This document shows positions 14,397-23,420 of a stretch of DNA of 37,024 bases, piece by piece (the first letter of the stretch is position 1; every line of letters begins with the position of its first letter). Position numbers and translations under genes: made by a program. The notes below the pieces were generated by a model, which saw only the letters and a program-made list of their open reading frames with translations, was not told the DNA's origin and ran no database searches. Source of the DNA: a bacterium (GTDB taxonomy: Bacteria; KSB1; UBA2214); assembly GCA_029560815.1 (NCBI GenBank), contig JAKQKF010000186.1, positions 1 to 37,024 of the forward strand. Reading direction: 5' to 3'.

Positions 14397-16799
14397 TCAG
14401 AGCATCCGGATTTCGCTCTGCTGCTCGTCGACAAGTCCGACCTCCAGGATCACCGGCAGTGTGTCTTTGAGCGACTCGACGTGGGTGATCATGAAGATCT
14501 GGCGGAATTGCGAGGAGAGCTGTCCCAGGGCATTGAGGATGAGGCTCTTGCGCTCCTCGTCCTGCGAGCCAAAGATTTCGTCGAGAACGATGAAATTGAT
14601 CGGGGCGCCGCCGCTGCGTTCGGCCAGAATCTGGCTGATGGCTACGCGCAGACAGAGATTGGCCAGATCCTGTTCTCCGCCCGAAAAACGTCCCAGCGGG
14701 AAAGCATGGTTGCCGTCGTAAAGTGAGATCTGGTAATCCTCGTCCAGTTCGAGACGGGTGTAGCGGCCGCTGGTGGTGAGGCTCAGCAGCCCGGAAGCGC
14801 GGCGGGCGAGCAGCGGCCGGATGCGGCCGGCCAGCTCGACGCGAAATTTCCTGAGATAGAGATCGAGGGCATCGAGATAGCGTATCTCCTCCTCGGTCTC
14901 CCTGATCTCCTGCCGCTTTTTCTGCTGCTCCGCTTTCTGCGTCTGCAGATTCTCCTCCACGGTCAGGCTTCGCACCGCTAATTCTCTTGTTTTGGCATGG
15001 CTGGCCTTGGCTGCAAACAGGGCGCTCGTCGCTGCCTTGACCGCTGAATCGGCCTCGCGATAGGCGCTCTCTTCATAGCCCAGTCCGGCCTGAACCGCCC
15101 TTTCCCCCTCCTCCATTGCTGTCAGATCGGCGGTCATCTTTTCGGTGCGTTCGATATCCGCCCCCACCTGCCCCCTGCGGCTGGCCCGTTCCTCCAGCAT
15201 ATCGGCCCGGCGCTGCAGGGCTTCCAATTCCGCCAGCTGTGCCCGCGCTTTCTGGTGCGCTTCCCGGTCATACTCCACCTCTCCAAGCGCTGCGAGGTTG
15301 TTCTCCAGTCCGGCCGCCTGACTGTCCGCCATCGCCAGCTCCTCCTGCATCCGCGCAAGGGATGCGGAAGCCTCCGTGTCCGCTGTGATGCGCCGCAGCA
15401 GAGTCTCTTTTTCGCGGCGGCTGGTTTTGAGCGCCTGCTCCAGCTCCGCGACGCTCTTTTCCGCCTCCTCCTGATTCTTCGCCGCTGACTGCCAGGCGAT
15501 GCGCAGCCCGGCCAGTTTTTCATCCATCTCCGTCAGGACCAGCTCATAATGACCGGCCAGCTTTTGCGTGCAGGTCGGGCATTCTCCGTCAGGGCCCAGC
15601 TTTTCAATCTGTTCCTTTTTGGTGCGCGTTTCCGTCCCCGCCCTGGCGGCCGCCGCTGCCTCGCTTTTCCAGTGCTGCTGAAGCTCGCGCGCTTCGTCCA
15701 GGCGCTTCTCCAGCTCTTCCTCCCGCTGAAGCAGGGCGGCACGTTCCTCTGTGAGAGCGGCGAGTCCCGCCAGCCTGCTCTGCGCCGCAGCGATGCGCTC
15801 CCGGCTGGCGGCGGCGATCTCACCGGTCTGCTTCAGCAGCTGAAGCAGACCTTCGCGCTGCACCTGGCGCAGCTCCTCTCCATCCAGGCGCTCCTTCTCC
15901 CCCCTCAGGGCTGGTAGTCCCTGCAGGGTTTTGCGCAGGGTCTCCAGTTCCTCTTCCGCCACAGCGATCGCTTCCAGATCCTCCCGGCTGCGCTGCAGGG
16001 CTGCAAGCTGCTCTCTGCGGCTCGCCTGCCAGCCGAGAATCCTGTTCTCGTGCTCCTGCCAGACGCCGCGCAGCCCGGCAAGATGATCCAGCACTACGCG
16101 CGTTTCTCTGAGCGCCTCTTCCTGCGCGGCCACTGCCTCGGCTTCCCGCGCCATCGCCTCGTTCAGCTGGAGGTTTTCCGCAGCCGCAGCAGCAATGCGC
16201 TGATCGAGCAGCTCGGGATCGACGAGGGCGCTGCGCATGCCTTCGATAAATTTGTTCTTGCCGTTGCGGTCGGCGAGCACGCGTTCGCGAGCCTTGTCAA
16301 TCCGGTCGATGTTGATCAACCGGGCGATGCTCTTGCGCCGCTCCTCAGGAGACATGGCCGAGAGGGCGGCCAGTTCGCGCTGCCGGGCGAAGACTGAAGC
16401 GAAGAAAGAACGGTAGTCGAGACGGAGAAGGTGCTCGACATACTCGTTGACTCCGCGTTCCTGGACCGCATCGGGGGAGGCTGCGCCCGCCCGGTAAATC
16501 GCCGCCTCGGCGGTGGCGTTTTTACCCTTGAGCTGGCGCAGAATGCGGTATTCCTCGCCCCCGTACTCAAATTCGAGTTCGACCGAGCAGGTCTCGCTCT
16601 CCGCAGCAAATTGGGAACGGATGTCCCCCTTGCCGGTCCGGGAGATGACATTGCCATAGAGCGCCCAGCCGATCGCCTCAACCAGCGTGGTCTTGCCCGC
16701 CCCGTTGCGGCCGACGATGCCAATGATGTTCTCCGGGCACTCCAGATCCGCATATGCAAAACGGCGGTAGTTGTGGAGCGTCACTCTTCTGATGATCAT
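14397..16799 (-). CDS. sbcC: Exonuclease SbcC / Rad50-type ATPase
   Basis: The 800-aa product begins MIIRRVTLHNYRRF at the ATG at 16799, with GGCGGAG upstream, 7 nt after the sbcD stop. The N-terminal ABC half has Walker A GRNGAGKT (30-37) and the Q-loop region YRSFFASVFARQRELAAL. Long coiled coils run from about residue 170 to 690 and are interrupted by the zinc hook CPTC (407-410) that joins two Rad50 units. The C-terminal half has the signature SGGEQ (from 706), Walker B FIVLDE (736-741), a D-loop-like GSQDEE and the switch His in MITHVE. It is somewhat shorter than E. coli SbcC (about 1050 aa) but similar to many bacterial and archaeal Rad50 proteins. With SbcD it processes DNA ends and hairpins. 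Confidence 0.96.
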   Translation of the reverse strand: MIIRRVTLHNYRRFAYADLECPENIIGIVGRNGAGKTTLVEAIGWALYGNVISRTGKGDIRSQFAAESETCSVELEFEYGGEEYRILRQLKGKNATAEAAIYRAGAASPDAVQERGVNEYVEHLLRLDYRSFFASVFARQRELAALSAMSPEERRKSIARLINIDRIDKARERVLADRNGKNKFIEGMRSALVDPELLDQRIAAAAAENLQLNEAMAREAEAVAAQEEALRETRVVLDHLAGLRGVWQEHENRILGWQASRREQLAALQRSREDLEAIAVAEEELETLRKTLQGLPALRGEKERLDGEELRQVQREGLLQLLKQTGEIAAASRERIAAAQSRLAGLAALTEERAALLQREEELEKRLDEARELQQHWKSEAAAAARAGTETRTKKEQIEKLGPDGECPTCTQKLAGHYELVLTEMDEKLAGLRIAWQSAAKNQEEAEKSVAELEQALKTSRREKETLLRRITADTEASASLARMQEELAMADSQAAGLENNLAALGEVEYDREAHQKARAQLAELEALQRRADMLEERASRRGQVGADIERTEKMTADLTAMEEGERAVQAGLGYEESAYREADSAVKAATSALFAAKASHAKTRELAVRSLTVEENLQTQKAEQQKKRQEIRETEEEIRYLDALDLYLRKFRVELAGRIRPLLARRASGLLSLTTSGRYTRLELDEDYQISLYDGNHAFPLGRFSGGEQDLANLCLRVAISQILAERSGGAPINFIVLDEIFGSQDEERKSLILNALGQLSSQFRQIFMITHVESLKDTLPVILEVGLVDEQQSEIRML

Positions 16800-16806
16800 C
16801 TCCGCC

Positions 16807-17934
16807 TCACTCTTCATCCTCTTCCAGATAGCGGCTGCCGATCCGGTAAAGAATCTCGCGGTCCAGCTCCATTTCCGGCAGCGACGCCACAAAACGGCCG
16901 AATTCCACGCCCAGGGAGTCGAAATGGAGGGAGGGGGAGTGGGTCATGGCATCTGCTGCTTCATAACTGATGGATTTTTCAAGATGAAAGGCAGCGGGAA
17001 ACATCTCCTCGAGGAGACGCATGTCCATTCCCAGATACTGGCTCTCCTCGACCTCCGCCAGAGTCAGCTGGACGATCGCCCCCTCCGGGATGGCGCGCGC
17101 CTCCGCTGCCACGTGGTCATAGATCTCCTGCAGTTTGAGGCCGCGGCAGGCGATGGGCTTGATGCGCACCATCTGCCGCGCCGTAACCGGGTGGTAGGTG
17201 CGCTCCCCGCTCGCCAGATCGAGTTCGAGAAAGCCGCACGGATAGCCGGCCTGGTTCAGGCTGGTGCGCTCGGTCGAGCCGCAGTAACTCACCCGTGGAG
17301 CCACATCGACTCGGCGGTGATAATGGCCCAAAGCGACATAGTCGAAGAGATCGGGGTAGAGGAGCGTGAAATCGGGAAGGCGCTGCTCATTGAACTCTCC
17401 CATGCTAAAGCTCTCGGTCTGGGTCCAGATGCCATGCGTGACGAGCAGGTTGCGCACCGCATCACCCCTGATCTCGACGCTCCGGCAGGCGATCTCCAGC
17501 TCTCCGCTCAGGGAGCAGTGCGGGATGGCGTGGATATCCAGACTCCCGAAAGAGAGCCGGCGGTACTCTCCTTCGAAGACACAGTGGATGTCAGGGAAGA
17601 GTGCAAGCGACTCGAAAATGGAGCCGGTGCTGCGGATGCGCGGGGTTTCATGGTTGCCGGAGATCATGACCATGGGGATCCCGGCCGCGCTGACCCGCTG
17701 GATTCCCGCCAGCGCCACCCGGATCGCCCGGTTGCTCGGTCTCGGCGTATGGAAAAGATCGCCGGCATGAATAACCAGGTCGGGCTGCAGCGCGATAATC
17801 CGGTCTATACTCTCTTCCCAGGCGTCATAAAAGTCCTGCTCCCGCTGGTTGAGCCCGGTGCGCGGCGATATTTTCCCGTATTCGGAATAGCCCAGATGGG
17901 TATCCGAAAAATGGCAGATGCGTTCAGGCGCCAA
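16807..17934 (-). CDS. sbcD: Exonuclease SbcD / Mre11-type nuclease
   Basis: The calcineurin-like phosphoesterase motifs are in order: FSDTHLGY (DxH), HAGDLFHT (GDxxH), SGNHETPR (GNHE), VTHGIW and ALGHYHR (GHxH). These bind the two manganese ions of Mre11 nucleases. The likely start is the TTG at 17934: it has GGAGGA 6 nt upstream and gives MAPERICHFSDTHLG, the normal distance to the first motif (375 aa). The ATG at 17952 and the GTG/ATG at 17985/17982 lack a ribosome-binding site. The C-terminal part (about 270-375) is the capping and SbcC-contact region. It forms a two-gene operon with sbcC and lies divergent from the sigma-54 activator gene. Confidence 0.94.
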   Translation of the reverse strand: MAPERICHFSDTHLGYSEYGKISPRTGLNQREQDFYDAWEESIDRIIALQPDLVIHAGDLFHTPRPSNRAIRVALAGIQRVSAAGIPMVMISGNHETPRIRSTGSIFESLALFPDIHCVFEGEYRRLSFGSLDIHAIPHCSLSGELEIACRSVEIRGDAVRNLLVTHGIWTQTESFSMGEFNEQRLPDFTLLYPDLFDYVALGHYHRRVDVAPRVSYCGSTERTSLNQAGYPCGFLELDLASGERTYHPVTARQMVRIKPIACRGLKLQEIYDHVAAEARAIPEGAIVQLTLAEVEESQYLGMDMRLLEEMFPAAFHLEKSISYEAADAMTHSPSLHFDSLGVEFGRFVASLPEMELDREILYRIGSRYLEEDEE

Positions 17935-17964
17935 AACAGCTCCTCCGCTCATTTGCTGAATCGG

Positions 17965-17981
17965 TGCCACATGCTGTGGCA
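17965..17981. promoter_or_regulatory. Perfect 7-bp dyad upstream of sbcD
   Basis: TGCCACA-TGC-TGTGGCA, 31-47 nt upstream of the TTG start of sbcD and just downstream of a TATAAG-like -10 on the minus strand. The position fits an operator, but a repressor is not identifiable. It does not match the SOS-box patterns I know. Confidence 0.4.
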
Positions 17982-18053
17982 TCACTTATACATATTCATC
18001 CCCCTGCCTGACGGATTCCACAGCCACCATGGCGGGAGAGGGAAATGGGGTGT

Positions 18054-18082
18054 TTGTTATTTTTAGGTTTACATCTTAAAAT
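18054..18082 (+). promoter_or_regulatory. Sigma-70-type promoter for the sigma-54 activator gene
   Basis: TTGTTA (18054-18059), 17-bp spacer, TAAAAT (18077-18082), 105 nt before the ATG at 18188. Confidence 0.45.
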
Positions 18083-18105
18083 ATTCGCCCGGTTTTGCTC
18101 ATTTC

Positions 18106-18122
18106 AGGCATGTTCTTTGCTT
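18106..18122 (+). promoter_or_regulatory. Possible sigma-54 (-24/-12) promoter before the activator gene
   Basis: AGGCAT-N5-TTGCTT keeps the invariant GG and GC at the right spacing of the TGGCAC-N5-TTGCA consensus; only the first T of the -24 element is missing. It would allow autoregulation by the downstream activator. Confidence 0.45.
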
Positions 18123-18187
18123 GCAGCTGTATGAAAAACGTCACCACATTAACCGGGATAGTTCAGGAGAATAAAGGACCAGCCTAT

Positions 18188-19600
18188 ATGAAAAAAACCT
18201 TGTTGATCATTGCGCACGACAAGCAGCTTTTGACGCTTTTCAATCAGGCAGCGCCGAACCTTGGCTTTGAGCTCCATTCAACACGGGAATATGAAGAGGC
18301 TGTGCGCATCCTGGGCGAGCTTTCTTCTCTGGATGCTGTGCTCCTCGATGCCGACACTCTGCGCGCTGAACTGCCGAAATCGATCAGCGAGATCAAATCC
18401 CTCGCGGACAATACCCTCATCGTGCTGCTGGGTGCCCTTTCCGCTGAAGAACTGGTCGACTGCGTCAAAATGGGCGCCGACGGTTTCATTGAAAAGCCGG
18501 TCCACAAGGCAGAACAGGTGCTGCGCCACATCGAGCATCTTTTAAACCAGCTGCAGCATCGCTCCTCTACGCCCCAGCATGATTCCGACCTGGGCATGGC
18601 CGAGGCCCCCATCCTGGTCGGGCAGAGTGAACCGGTCAGGGAGCTGAAGAACATGGTGCAAAAGGTCGCTCCGCTTGACGCTACCGTGTTGATCACCGGC
18701 GAAACCGGTACAGGCAAGGAGGTGATCGCGCGCATGATTCACGTCATGGGGCCCAACCGGCACAATAATTTTCTCGCCGTTCACTGCGGCGGTATACCCG
18801 ACACTCTGCTGGAAAGCACCCTCTTCGGCCACGAGAAGGGCTCCTTCACCGGCGCCTACCGCACCCACAAGGGCTATTTCGAGATCGCCGACCGGGGCAC
18901 CATCTTTCTCGATGAGATCGGTGACACGACCCCCTCCTTCCAGGTCAAGCTTCTGCGTGTTTTACAGGACAAACGGTTCCGGCGCATCGGCGGCACTGAA
19001 CTGCTCAGCACCGGCGCCCGGATCATCGCTGCCACCAATCGCGATCTGCGCAAGATGGTACATGAGGGGCAGTTCCGCGAAGATCTCTTCTTCCGGTTGA
19101 ATGTCATCACCCTGCGCATGCCGCCCCTGCGCGAACGCCCCGATGACATTGCACTGCTCATCCGTCACTTTGTCTCGGTCTATTCGAAAAAACACAACCA
19201 TCTCGGGGTCTATCTCAAGCCTGAAACCATCGAAATACTCACTCATCAGCCCTGGCGGGGCAATGTGCGCGAGCTTGAAAATGTGATCGAGCGCATGGTC
19301 GCCCTCTCGGACTCGGACTGGATCGGCCCCGATGAACTGCCCGAAGATTATCTCGGCCGGGAGGAGAGCGCTTGCCCGGAGACGGGCGGATTCCACTCCT
19401 ATGCGGAAGCGAAAAACCTTTTTGAAAGGGAATACATCACCCAACTGCTGCTGCAGTCCCGGGGCAACATCTCCCGCGCGGCCAAGATGGCGCAGATGCC
19501 GCGGCAGAATCTCCACCTGAAGATCAAGAAACACAAGATCAGATCTGATCAGATCCGCTCATCTCGCTCGGCCGCGGAAGCGGTGGAAAGCGAAACCTAG
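18188..19600 (+). CDS. Sigma-54-dependent activator with partly degenerate receiver (NtrC family)
   Basis: The 470-aa product starts at the ATG at 18188 (MKKTLLIIAHDKQ), with AAAGGA about 9 nt upstream. Residues 4-115 are a receiver domain with the phosphoacceptor (D54, LLDAD) and Lys (K103, IEKP) kept, but only one residue of the acidic pair (H10-D11) and Gly at the usual Thr/Ser switch position (G82, LLGALS). Residues 145-385 are the AAA+ domain: Walker A GETGTGKE (171-178), the sigma-54 contact loop GSFTGA (218-223), Walker B TIFLDEIGD and NVRELENVIER. The C-terminal Fis-like helix-turn-helix is NISRAAKMAQMPRQNLHLKI. No histidine kinase is nearby. It ends with its stop overlapping that of the convergent zincin gene. 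Confidence 0.93.
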   Translation: MKKTLLIIAHDKQLLTLFNQAAPNLGFELHSTREYEEAVRILGELSSLDAVLLDADTLRAELPKSISEIKSLADNTLIVLLGALSAEELVDCVKMGADGFIEKPVHKAEQVLRHIEHLLNQLQHRSSTPQHDSDLGMAEAPILVGQSEPVRELKNMVQKVAPLDATVLITGETGTGKEVIARMIHVMGPNRHNNFLAVHCGGIPDTLLESTLFGHEKGSFTGAYRTHKGYFEIADRGTIFLDEIGDTTPSFQVKLLRVLQDKRFRRIGGTELLSTGARIIAATNRDLRKMVHEGQFREDLFFRLNVITLRMPPLRERPDDIALLIRHFVSVYSKKHNHLGVYLKPETIEILTHQPWRGNVRELENVIERMVALSDSDWIGPDELPEDYLGREESACPETGGFHSYAEAKNLFEREYITQLLLQSRGNISRAAKMAQMPRQNLHLKIKKHKIRSDQIRSSRSAAEAVESET

Positions 19601-20505
19601 CGCGCCGCTTCACCGTGCGGGGGATCAGGGGAGAGCCAGGCCAGAGGCCAGCGCCAGGTTTTGCCGTCTCCGGTTTCGATCACCGCGCGCAGGGAGGGCC
19701 GGCGCAGGAGCCGCACCAGCCGCACCGGTGCGTTGAGATAACGCTGCCCGGGGTCAAAAGTGATCCAAAGCTGCGCGCCCGGCGCCAATCGCGCGAAGCG
19801 CTGAATATGGTCCATCTTGGCGGCGACGTAGCGCTCCCGGTCGCCGCAGCCCAGCCGCAGCGCCGCGCTAAGGAGCGCAGCGCCCTTGCGCCAGAGCCAG
19901 GCCGCCTGTGCGGCCGGCATAAAATCGAGAGGATTCAGAAGCTGCCAGAAAGTCGGCCCGCGACGGGTCCTCTTTTTGGCTTTTTTTTTGACCGTCCGCC
20001 GGCTCTCCACACCGGCGCCCAGTTCACGGCAGCGCTCGGCCGCCCAGGCGTTGGCACCGTGCTCCCCTTCACGGGGATGCAGACCGAGATGATAGCGGCG
20101 GTAATGGTGCAGCTCGTGCGCGAAAAAGAAGGCGAGATGGTCGCTGAACCGGTCAAACCGGTGCTGCCAGCCGTAGCGGTCCAGCTGACTCAGGGGGTAG
20201 GCGGAGCCGTCATCCGGCAGCAGCAGGCGGATGAGCTTGAAGCGCCCCGGCAGTTCCGGCGGAGTTTCCCACTCACCGCTCAGGCGCCATTTGCCGCGAA
20301 CAGCATAAAAATGGCCAGGATGCAGCCACTGCCGCACATAGGCGGTTCCGCCGCTCCAGGCTGAGCGGCGGACGAGATGAACAGCGACGACCAGATCGGC
20401 GGTATCGGTCTCCGCTGCGACACGTTCGAGCAGCCGGTGCAGCTCTTCGGGAGAGGAGCTGATGCGTTTCCAGCTTTCGCGTTGGGGGAAAAAATAGATC
20501 TGCAT
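19597..20505 (-). CDS. Zincin-like protein (HELHH) of unknown family
   Basis: The 302-aa product has a metalloprotease motif HELHH at 130-134, followed by REGEHGANAWAAERC. There E148 in an E-x2-AN-x-W/F-A context resembles the third zinc ligand of minigluzincins (ImmA/IrrE- and SprT-like proteins). No signal peptide is seen. A strongly basic stretch follows (RTVKKKAKKRTRRG, about residues 169-182), then Trp-rich helices (FWQLLNPLDF, AAWLWRKGAALL). The C-terminal part (about 232-300) is a small beta domain around LWITFDPGQRYLNAPVRLV. It may bind nucleic acid through the basic patch, as SprT-like proteins do, but this is inference. It follows the lipoprotein gene on the same strand with a 65-nt gap. 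Confidence 0.75.
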   Translation of the reverse strand: MQIYFFPQRESWKRISSSPEELHRLLERVAAETDTADLVVAVHLVRRSAWSGGTAYVRQWLHPGHFYAVRGKWRLSGEWETPPELPGRFKLIRLLLPDDGSAYPLSQLDRYGWQHRFDRFSDHLAFFFAHELHHYRRYHLGLHPREGEHGANAWAAERCRELGAGVESRRTVKKKAKKRTRRGPTFWQLLNPLDFMPAAQAAWLWRKGAALLSAALRLGCGDRERYVAAKMDHIQRFARLAPGAQLWITFDPGQRYLNAPVRLVRLLRRPSLRAVIETGDGKTWRWPLAWLSPDPPHGEAAR

Positions 20506-20570
20506 GAAAACCGCTGCCTCCCCGCACTGAACCTATGAACCGCACCGTTGACGGCCACTCCTCGCCGTCA

Positions 20571-21239
20571 TCACCGTTTTCCCTTGAGATGGCGATCGAA
20601 GAAGAGCTGGGCCTTGCGGCGGATGACGGGCTCCAGGTCCGACTCCAGCAGGGCGGCGGCTGGCTGCGTTGTCGCAAGCCAGACCAGCTCCTCCGGCGTG
20701 CGCAGCCAGCCCTTCAGGAGAGGAGTGATGGTGACAGGGGCGGGATCCGGGACGACGAGCGCCAACCGGGGATGGCGCAAGGTGCTGTCCGCCGCCGCCA
20801 GAGGCGCCTCAATTTCCTGCGGCGAGGCGACCCAGAGCAGGGCATGAAAAGTGGAATCGGCCAGCAGGGCGGCCACTCCCGGCCAGGCCCCGAAGATGAT
20901 CACCCCCGTTTTTCCAGCACGCTCCATCTGCGCGGCGGCCCTCCGGAGCAGCTGTGCGGCGGCCCCGGTATCGGGCGGGGCGGCCACCCGGACCCAGAGG
21001 AAGCGGTAGCCCAGCCGGCTGCTCTTTTCCATAAAACGAAGGACGGCCTCCTCCGGAATCTCCGGCGGGGTGAGAAGGAGCAGATCGGCCGGGCGGGACT
21101 CTGGCTGCGGGGTCAGGCGAAGCGCCGCTGTTTCAGGCATGCCCAGATCGACGGTTTCGCGCGCAGGCGGCGCGATCCCGGCGCCGCCGCAGCCCATCGC
21201 TGTCAGCACCAGCGCTATCAGGCTCAGGTGTAGCTTCAT
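20571..21239 (-). CDS. Putative lipoprotein with alpha/beta-hydrolase-like core lacking the nucleophile
   Basis: The 222-aa product starts at the ATG at 21239, with GGAG 6 nt upstream. MKLHLSLIALVLTAMGC is a lipoprotein signal with Cys17 as the lipidation site; the residue at -3 (Ala) is less usual than Leu. The rest alternates strands and helices like a dienelactone-hydrolase fold. The nucleophile elbow would be FGAWPG (116-121), which has no Ser or Cys, so hydrolytic activity is doubtful. The resemblance is weak; it may be an unrelated Rossmann-like lipoprotein. A TATATT -10-like box lies at 21264-21269. Confidence 0.7.
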   Translation of the reverse strand: MKLHLSLIALVLTAMGCGGAGIAPPARETVDLGMPETAALRLTPQPESRPADLLLLTPPEIPEEAVLRFMEKSSRLGYRFLWVRVAAPPDTGAAAQLLRRAAAQMERAGKTGVIIFGAWPGVAALLADSTFHALLWVASPQEIEAPLAAADSTLRHPRLALVVPDPAPVTITPLLKGWLRTPEELVWLATTQPAAALLESDLEPVIRRKAQLFFDRHLKGKR

Positions 21240-21318
21240 CGGATTCTCCATTGATTTCGGCGTAATATACGGCTTCGGGGGGCAAAATTAAAGCACTATT
21301 TTACGGGGCACATTCTCC

Positions 21319-21347
21319 TTGCATTAAAGGCGGTTGATCGCTATATT
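21319..21347 (+). promoter_or_regulatory. Sigma-70-type promoter for the OPT transporter gene
   Basis: TTGCAT (21319-21324), 17-bp spacer, TATATT (21342-21347), 41 nt before the ATG at 21388. Confidence 0.6.
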
Positions 21348-21387
21348 TTTGCCAGGTTTCGAGCTGATCACCCAATATGGAGGAATA

Positions 21388-23373
21388 ATGGAATCCGGAA
21401 AAACGTCCCTGCCTGAAAATGCCTATCGCCCTCTCAAGGAGGGGGAGAAGTATGAACCGGTGGTGCCGGTAGCCAAGCCCCTGCGCGAAGTCACCGCCTA
21501 TTCGCTGATCTGGGGTCTTTTTTATGCGGCGCTCTTCTCCATGGCCGCCGCTTATCTCGGGCTCAAAATCGGCCAGGTCTTCGAGGCGGCCATTCCGATC
21601 GCCATCCTCGCCGTCGGCACATCCGTCTTTCTCGGCCGCAAGAACGCCATGTCCGAAAATGTGATCATCCAGTCCATCGGCGCAGCCTCGGGGGTAGTCG
21701 TCGCAGGCGCCATTTTCACCATACCGGCCATCTATATCCTCAATCTCGATGCCAAATTCTATCAGATCTTCCTCGCTTCGCTCTTCGGCGGTTTCCTCGG
21801 TATCCTTTTCCTGATCCCTTTCCGCAAATATTTCGTGCAGGAGATGCATGGCCAGTTCCCCTTCCCCGAAGCCACCGCGACCACCGAAGTGCTGGTAGCC
21901 GGTGAAGCGGGCGGCGATCAGGCCAAAATTCTTCTCAAGGCCATGGCGATCGGTGGCATCTACGATTTCATCATCGGCACCTTTCACTGGTGGAGCGAAG
22001 TCTTTGAGAGCCGGGCTATCCCCTTTCTCGCCGGCATCGCCGACAAATGGAAGCTGGTCTTCCGCCTCAATGTCGGAGCCGCGGTCACCGGTCTCGGCTA
22101 TATCGTCGGCCTGAAATACTCAGCCATCATCGCCGCAGGCAGCTTTGTCTCCTGGTTTCTGCTCGTGCCCCTGGTTCACTATTTCGGCGCGGGGCTGACG
22201 GCCACGCTGGGCAGCACGGCCACCACTCTGATCAAGGATATGTCCGCCGAGGAGCTCTTTTTCACCTACGTGCGTCACATCGGCATCGGCGGCATCGCCA
22301 TGGCGGGGATCATCGGCATCCTCAAATCCTCCCGCATCATCGGCGGAGCGATGAAGCTGGCCTGGGTGGAGATCACCGGCAAGCACACCGGCGCGGAAAA
22401 AAGCCAGAACCGGATGGAGAAGGATCTGCCGATGGGGATCATCGTCGCAGCCATCGCCCTCACCGCCGTGCTGATCCTCCTCTTCTTCCAGTTTGGCGTC
22501 GTCCACAACTGGCTCCAGGCTGTCGTCGGCCTGCTCATCGTGCTGATCATCTCTTTTCTCTTCACCACAGTGGCCGCGCGCGCCATCGCCATCGTCGGCA
22601 CCAATCCGGTCTCCGGCATGACCCTCATGACGCTGATCCTCTCCTCCTTCATCCTGGTCAAGATCGGCATGACCGGCACCGCCGGGATGATTTCGGCCCT
22701 CATCATCGGCGGCGTCGTCTGTACCGCACTCTCGATGGCCGGCGGATTCGTCACCGATCTCAAGATCGGCTACTGGCTCGGCACCACCCCGGTCAACCAG
22801 GAAAAGTACAAATTCCTCGGCACCCTGGTCGCCGCCGGGTCGGTGGGATTTGTGATCATGATCCTCAATGAGACCTATGGATTTGTCGGGCCGGAGGCCC
22901 TGGTCGCCCCGCAGGCCAACGCCATGGCGGCGGTGATCAAGCCGCTGATGTCCAACATGCCGGCCCCCTGGCTGCTCTACGCGGTCGGAGCCATCTTCGC
23001 CCTGGTCCTGCAGATGATCGGCATACCGCCTCTGGCTTTTGCCCTCGGCATGTACATTCCCCTCGAGCTGAACACCCCGCTGCTGGCCGGCGGCCTCATT
23101 GCCCATCTGGTCTCCACCGCCTCCAAGGATGAAACAGTCAACAACAAACGCCGTGAAAAGGGTACCCTCATCGCCTCGGGCTTTATCGCCGGCGGGGCCA
23201 TCATGGGTGTGCTTTCGGCCTTTCTGAAATACCTGGGCTTCGACAAGGTCTCCTTCATCATCCCCCTCATCACCCTCGAGTGGGCGGAAAGCCACAGCGG
23301 CCAGCTCCTGGCTCTCGCGCTTTTCGGGCTGCTCTGCCTCTATTTCTACCGGGACTCGAAAAAGGTCTCCTAG
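21388..23373 (+). CDS. OPT-family oligopeptide/metal-chelate transporter
   Basis: The 661-aa product starts at the ATG at 21388, with GGAGGAATA directly upstream (5-nt spacing). It has about 14-16 membrane helices with the sequence features of the bacterial OPT family (TIGR00733): REVTAYSLIWGLFYAALFS followed by AAYLGLKIGQVFEAAIPIAI near the start, QFPFPEATATTEVLVAGE, and IGIPPLAFALGMYIPLELN near the end. Bacterial members are thought to import small peptides or metal-peptide complexes using a proton gradient; the substrate here is unknown. It is monocistronic, with its own promoter and a strong terminator. Confidence 0.95.
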   Translation: MESGKTSLPENAYRPLKEGEKYEPVVPVAKPLREVTAYSLIWGLFYAALFSMAAAYLGLKIGQVFEAAIPIAILAVGTSVFLGRKNAMSENVIIQSIGAASGVVVAGAIFTIPAIYILNLDAKFYQIFLASLFGGFLGILFLIPFRKYFVQEMHGQFPFPEATATTEVLVAGEAGGDQAKILLKAMAIGGIYDFIIGTFHWWSEVFESRAIPFLAGIADKWKLVFRLNVGAAVTGLGYIVGLKYSAIIAAGSFVSWFLLVPLVHYFGAGLTATLGSTATTLIKDMSAEELFFTYVRHIGIGGIAMAGIIGILKSSRIIGGAMKLAWVEITGKHTGAEKSQNRMEKDLPMGIIVAAIALTAVLILLFFQFGVVHNWLQAVVGLLIVLIISFLFTTVAARAIAIVGTNPVSGMTLMTLILSSFILVKIGMTGTAGMISALIIGGVVCTALSMAGGFVTDLKIGYWLGTTPVNQEKYKFLGTLVAAGSVGFVIMILNETYGFVGPEALVAPQANAMAAVIKPLMSNMPAPWLLYAVGAIFALVLQMIGIPPLAFALGMYIPLELNTPLLAGGLIAHLVSTASKDETVNNKRREKGTLIASGFIAGGAIMGVLSAFLKYLGFDKVSFIIPLITLEWAESHSGQLLALALFGLLCLYFYRDSKKVS

Positions 23374-23420
23374 GGATCACCGGCTGCGGGTGCTGCATGG
23401 ATGTATCCGCAAAAAAGTAA

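Noticed and set aside
16771..18066. 431-codon plus-strand frame opposite sbcD
   Set aside because: Antisense of a gene with all Mre11 motifs; no ribosome-binding site or motifs of its own.
22120..23295. 391-codon minus-strand frame opposite the OPT transporter
   Set aside because: His/Asp/Gly-rich antisense composition; the transporter is unmistakable on the plus strand.
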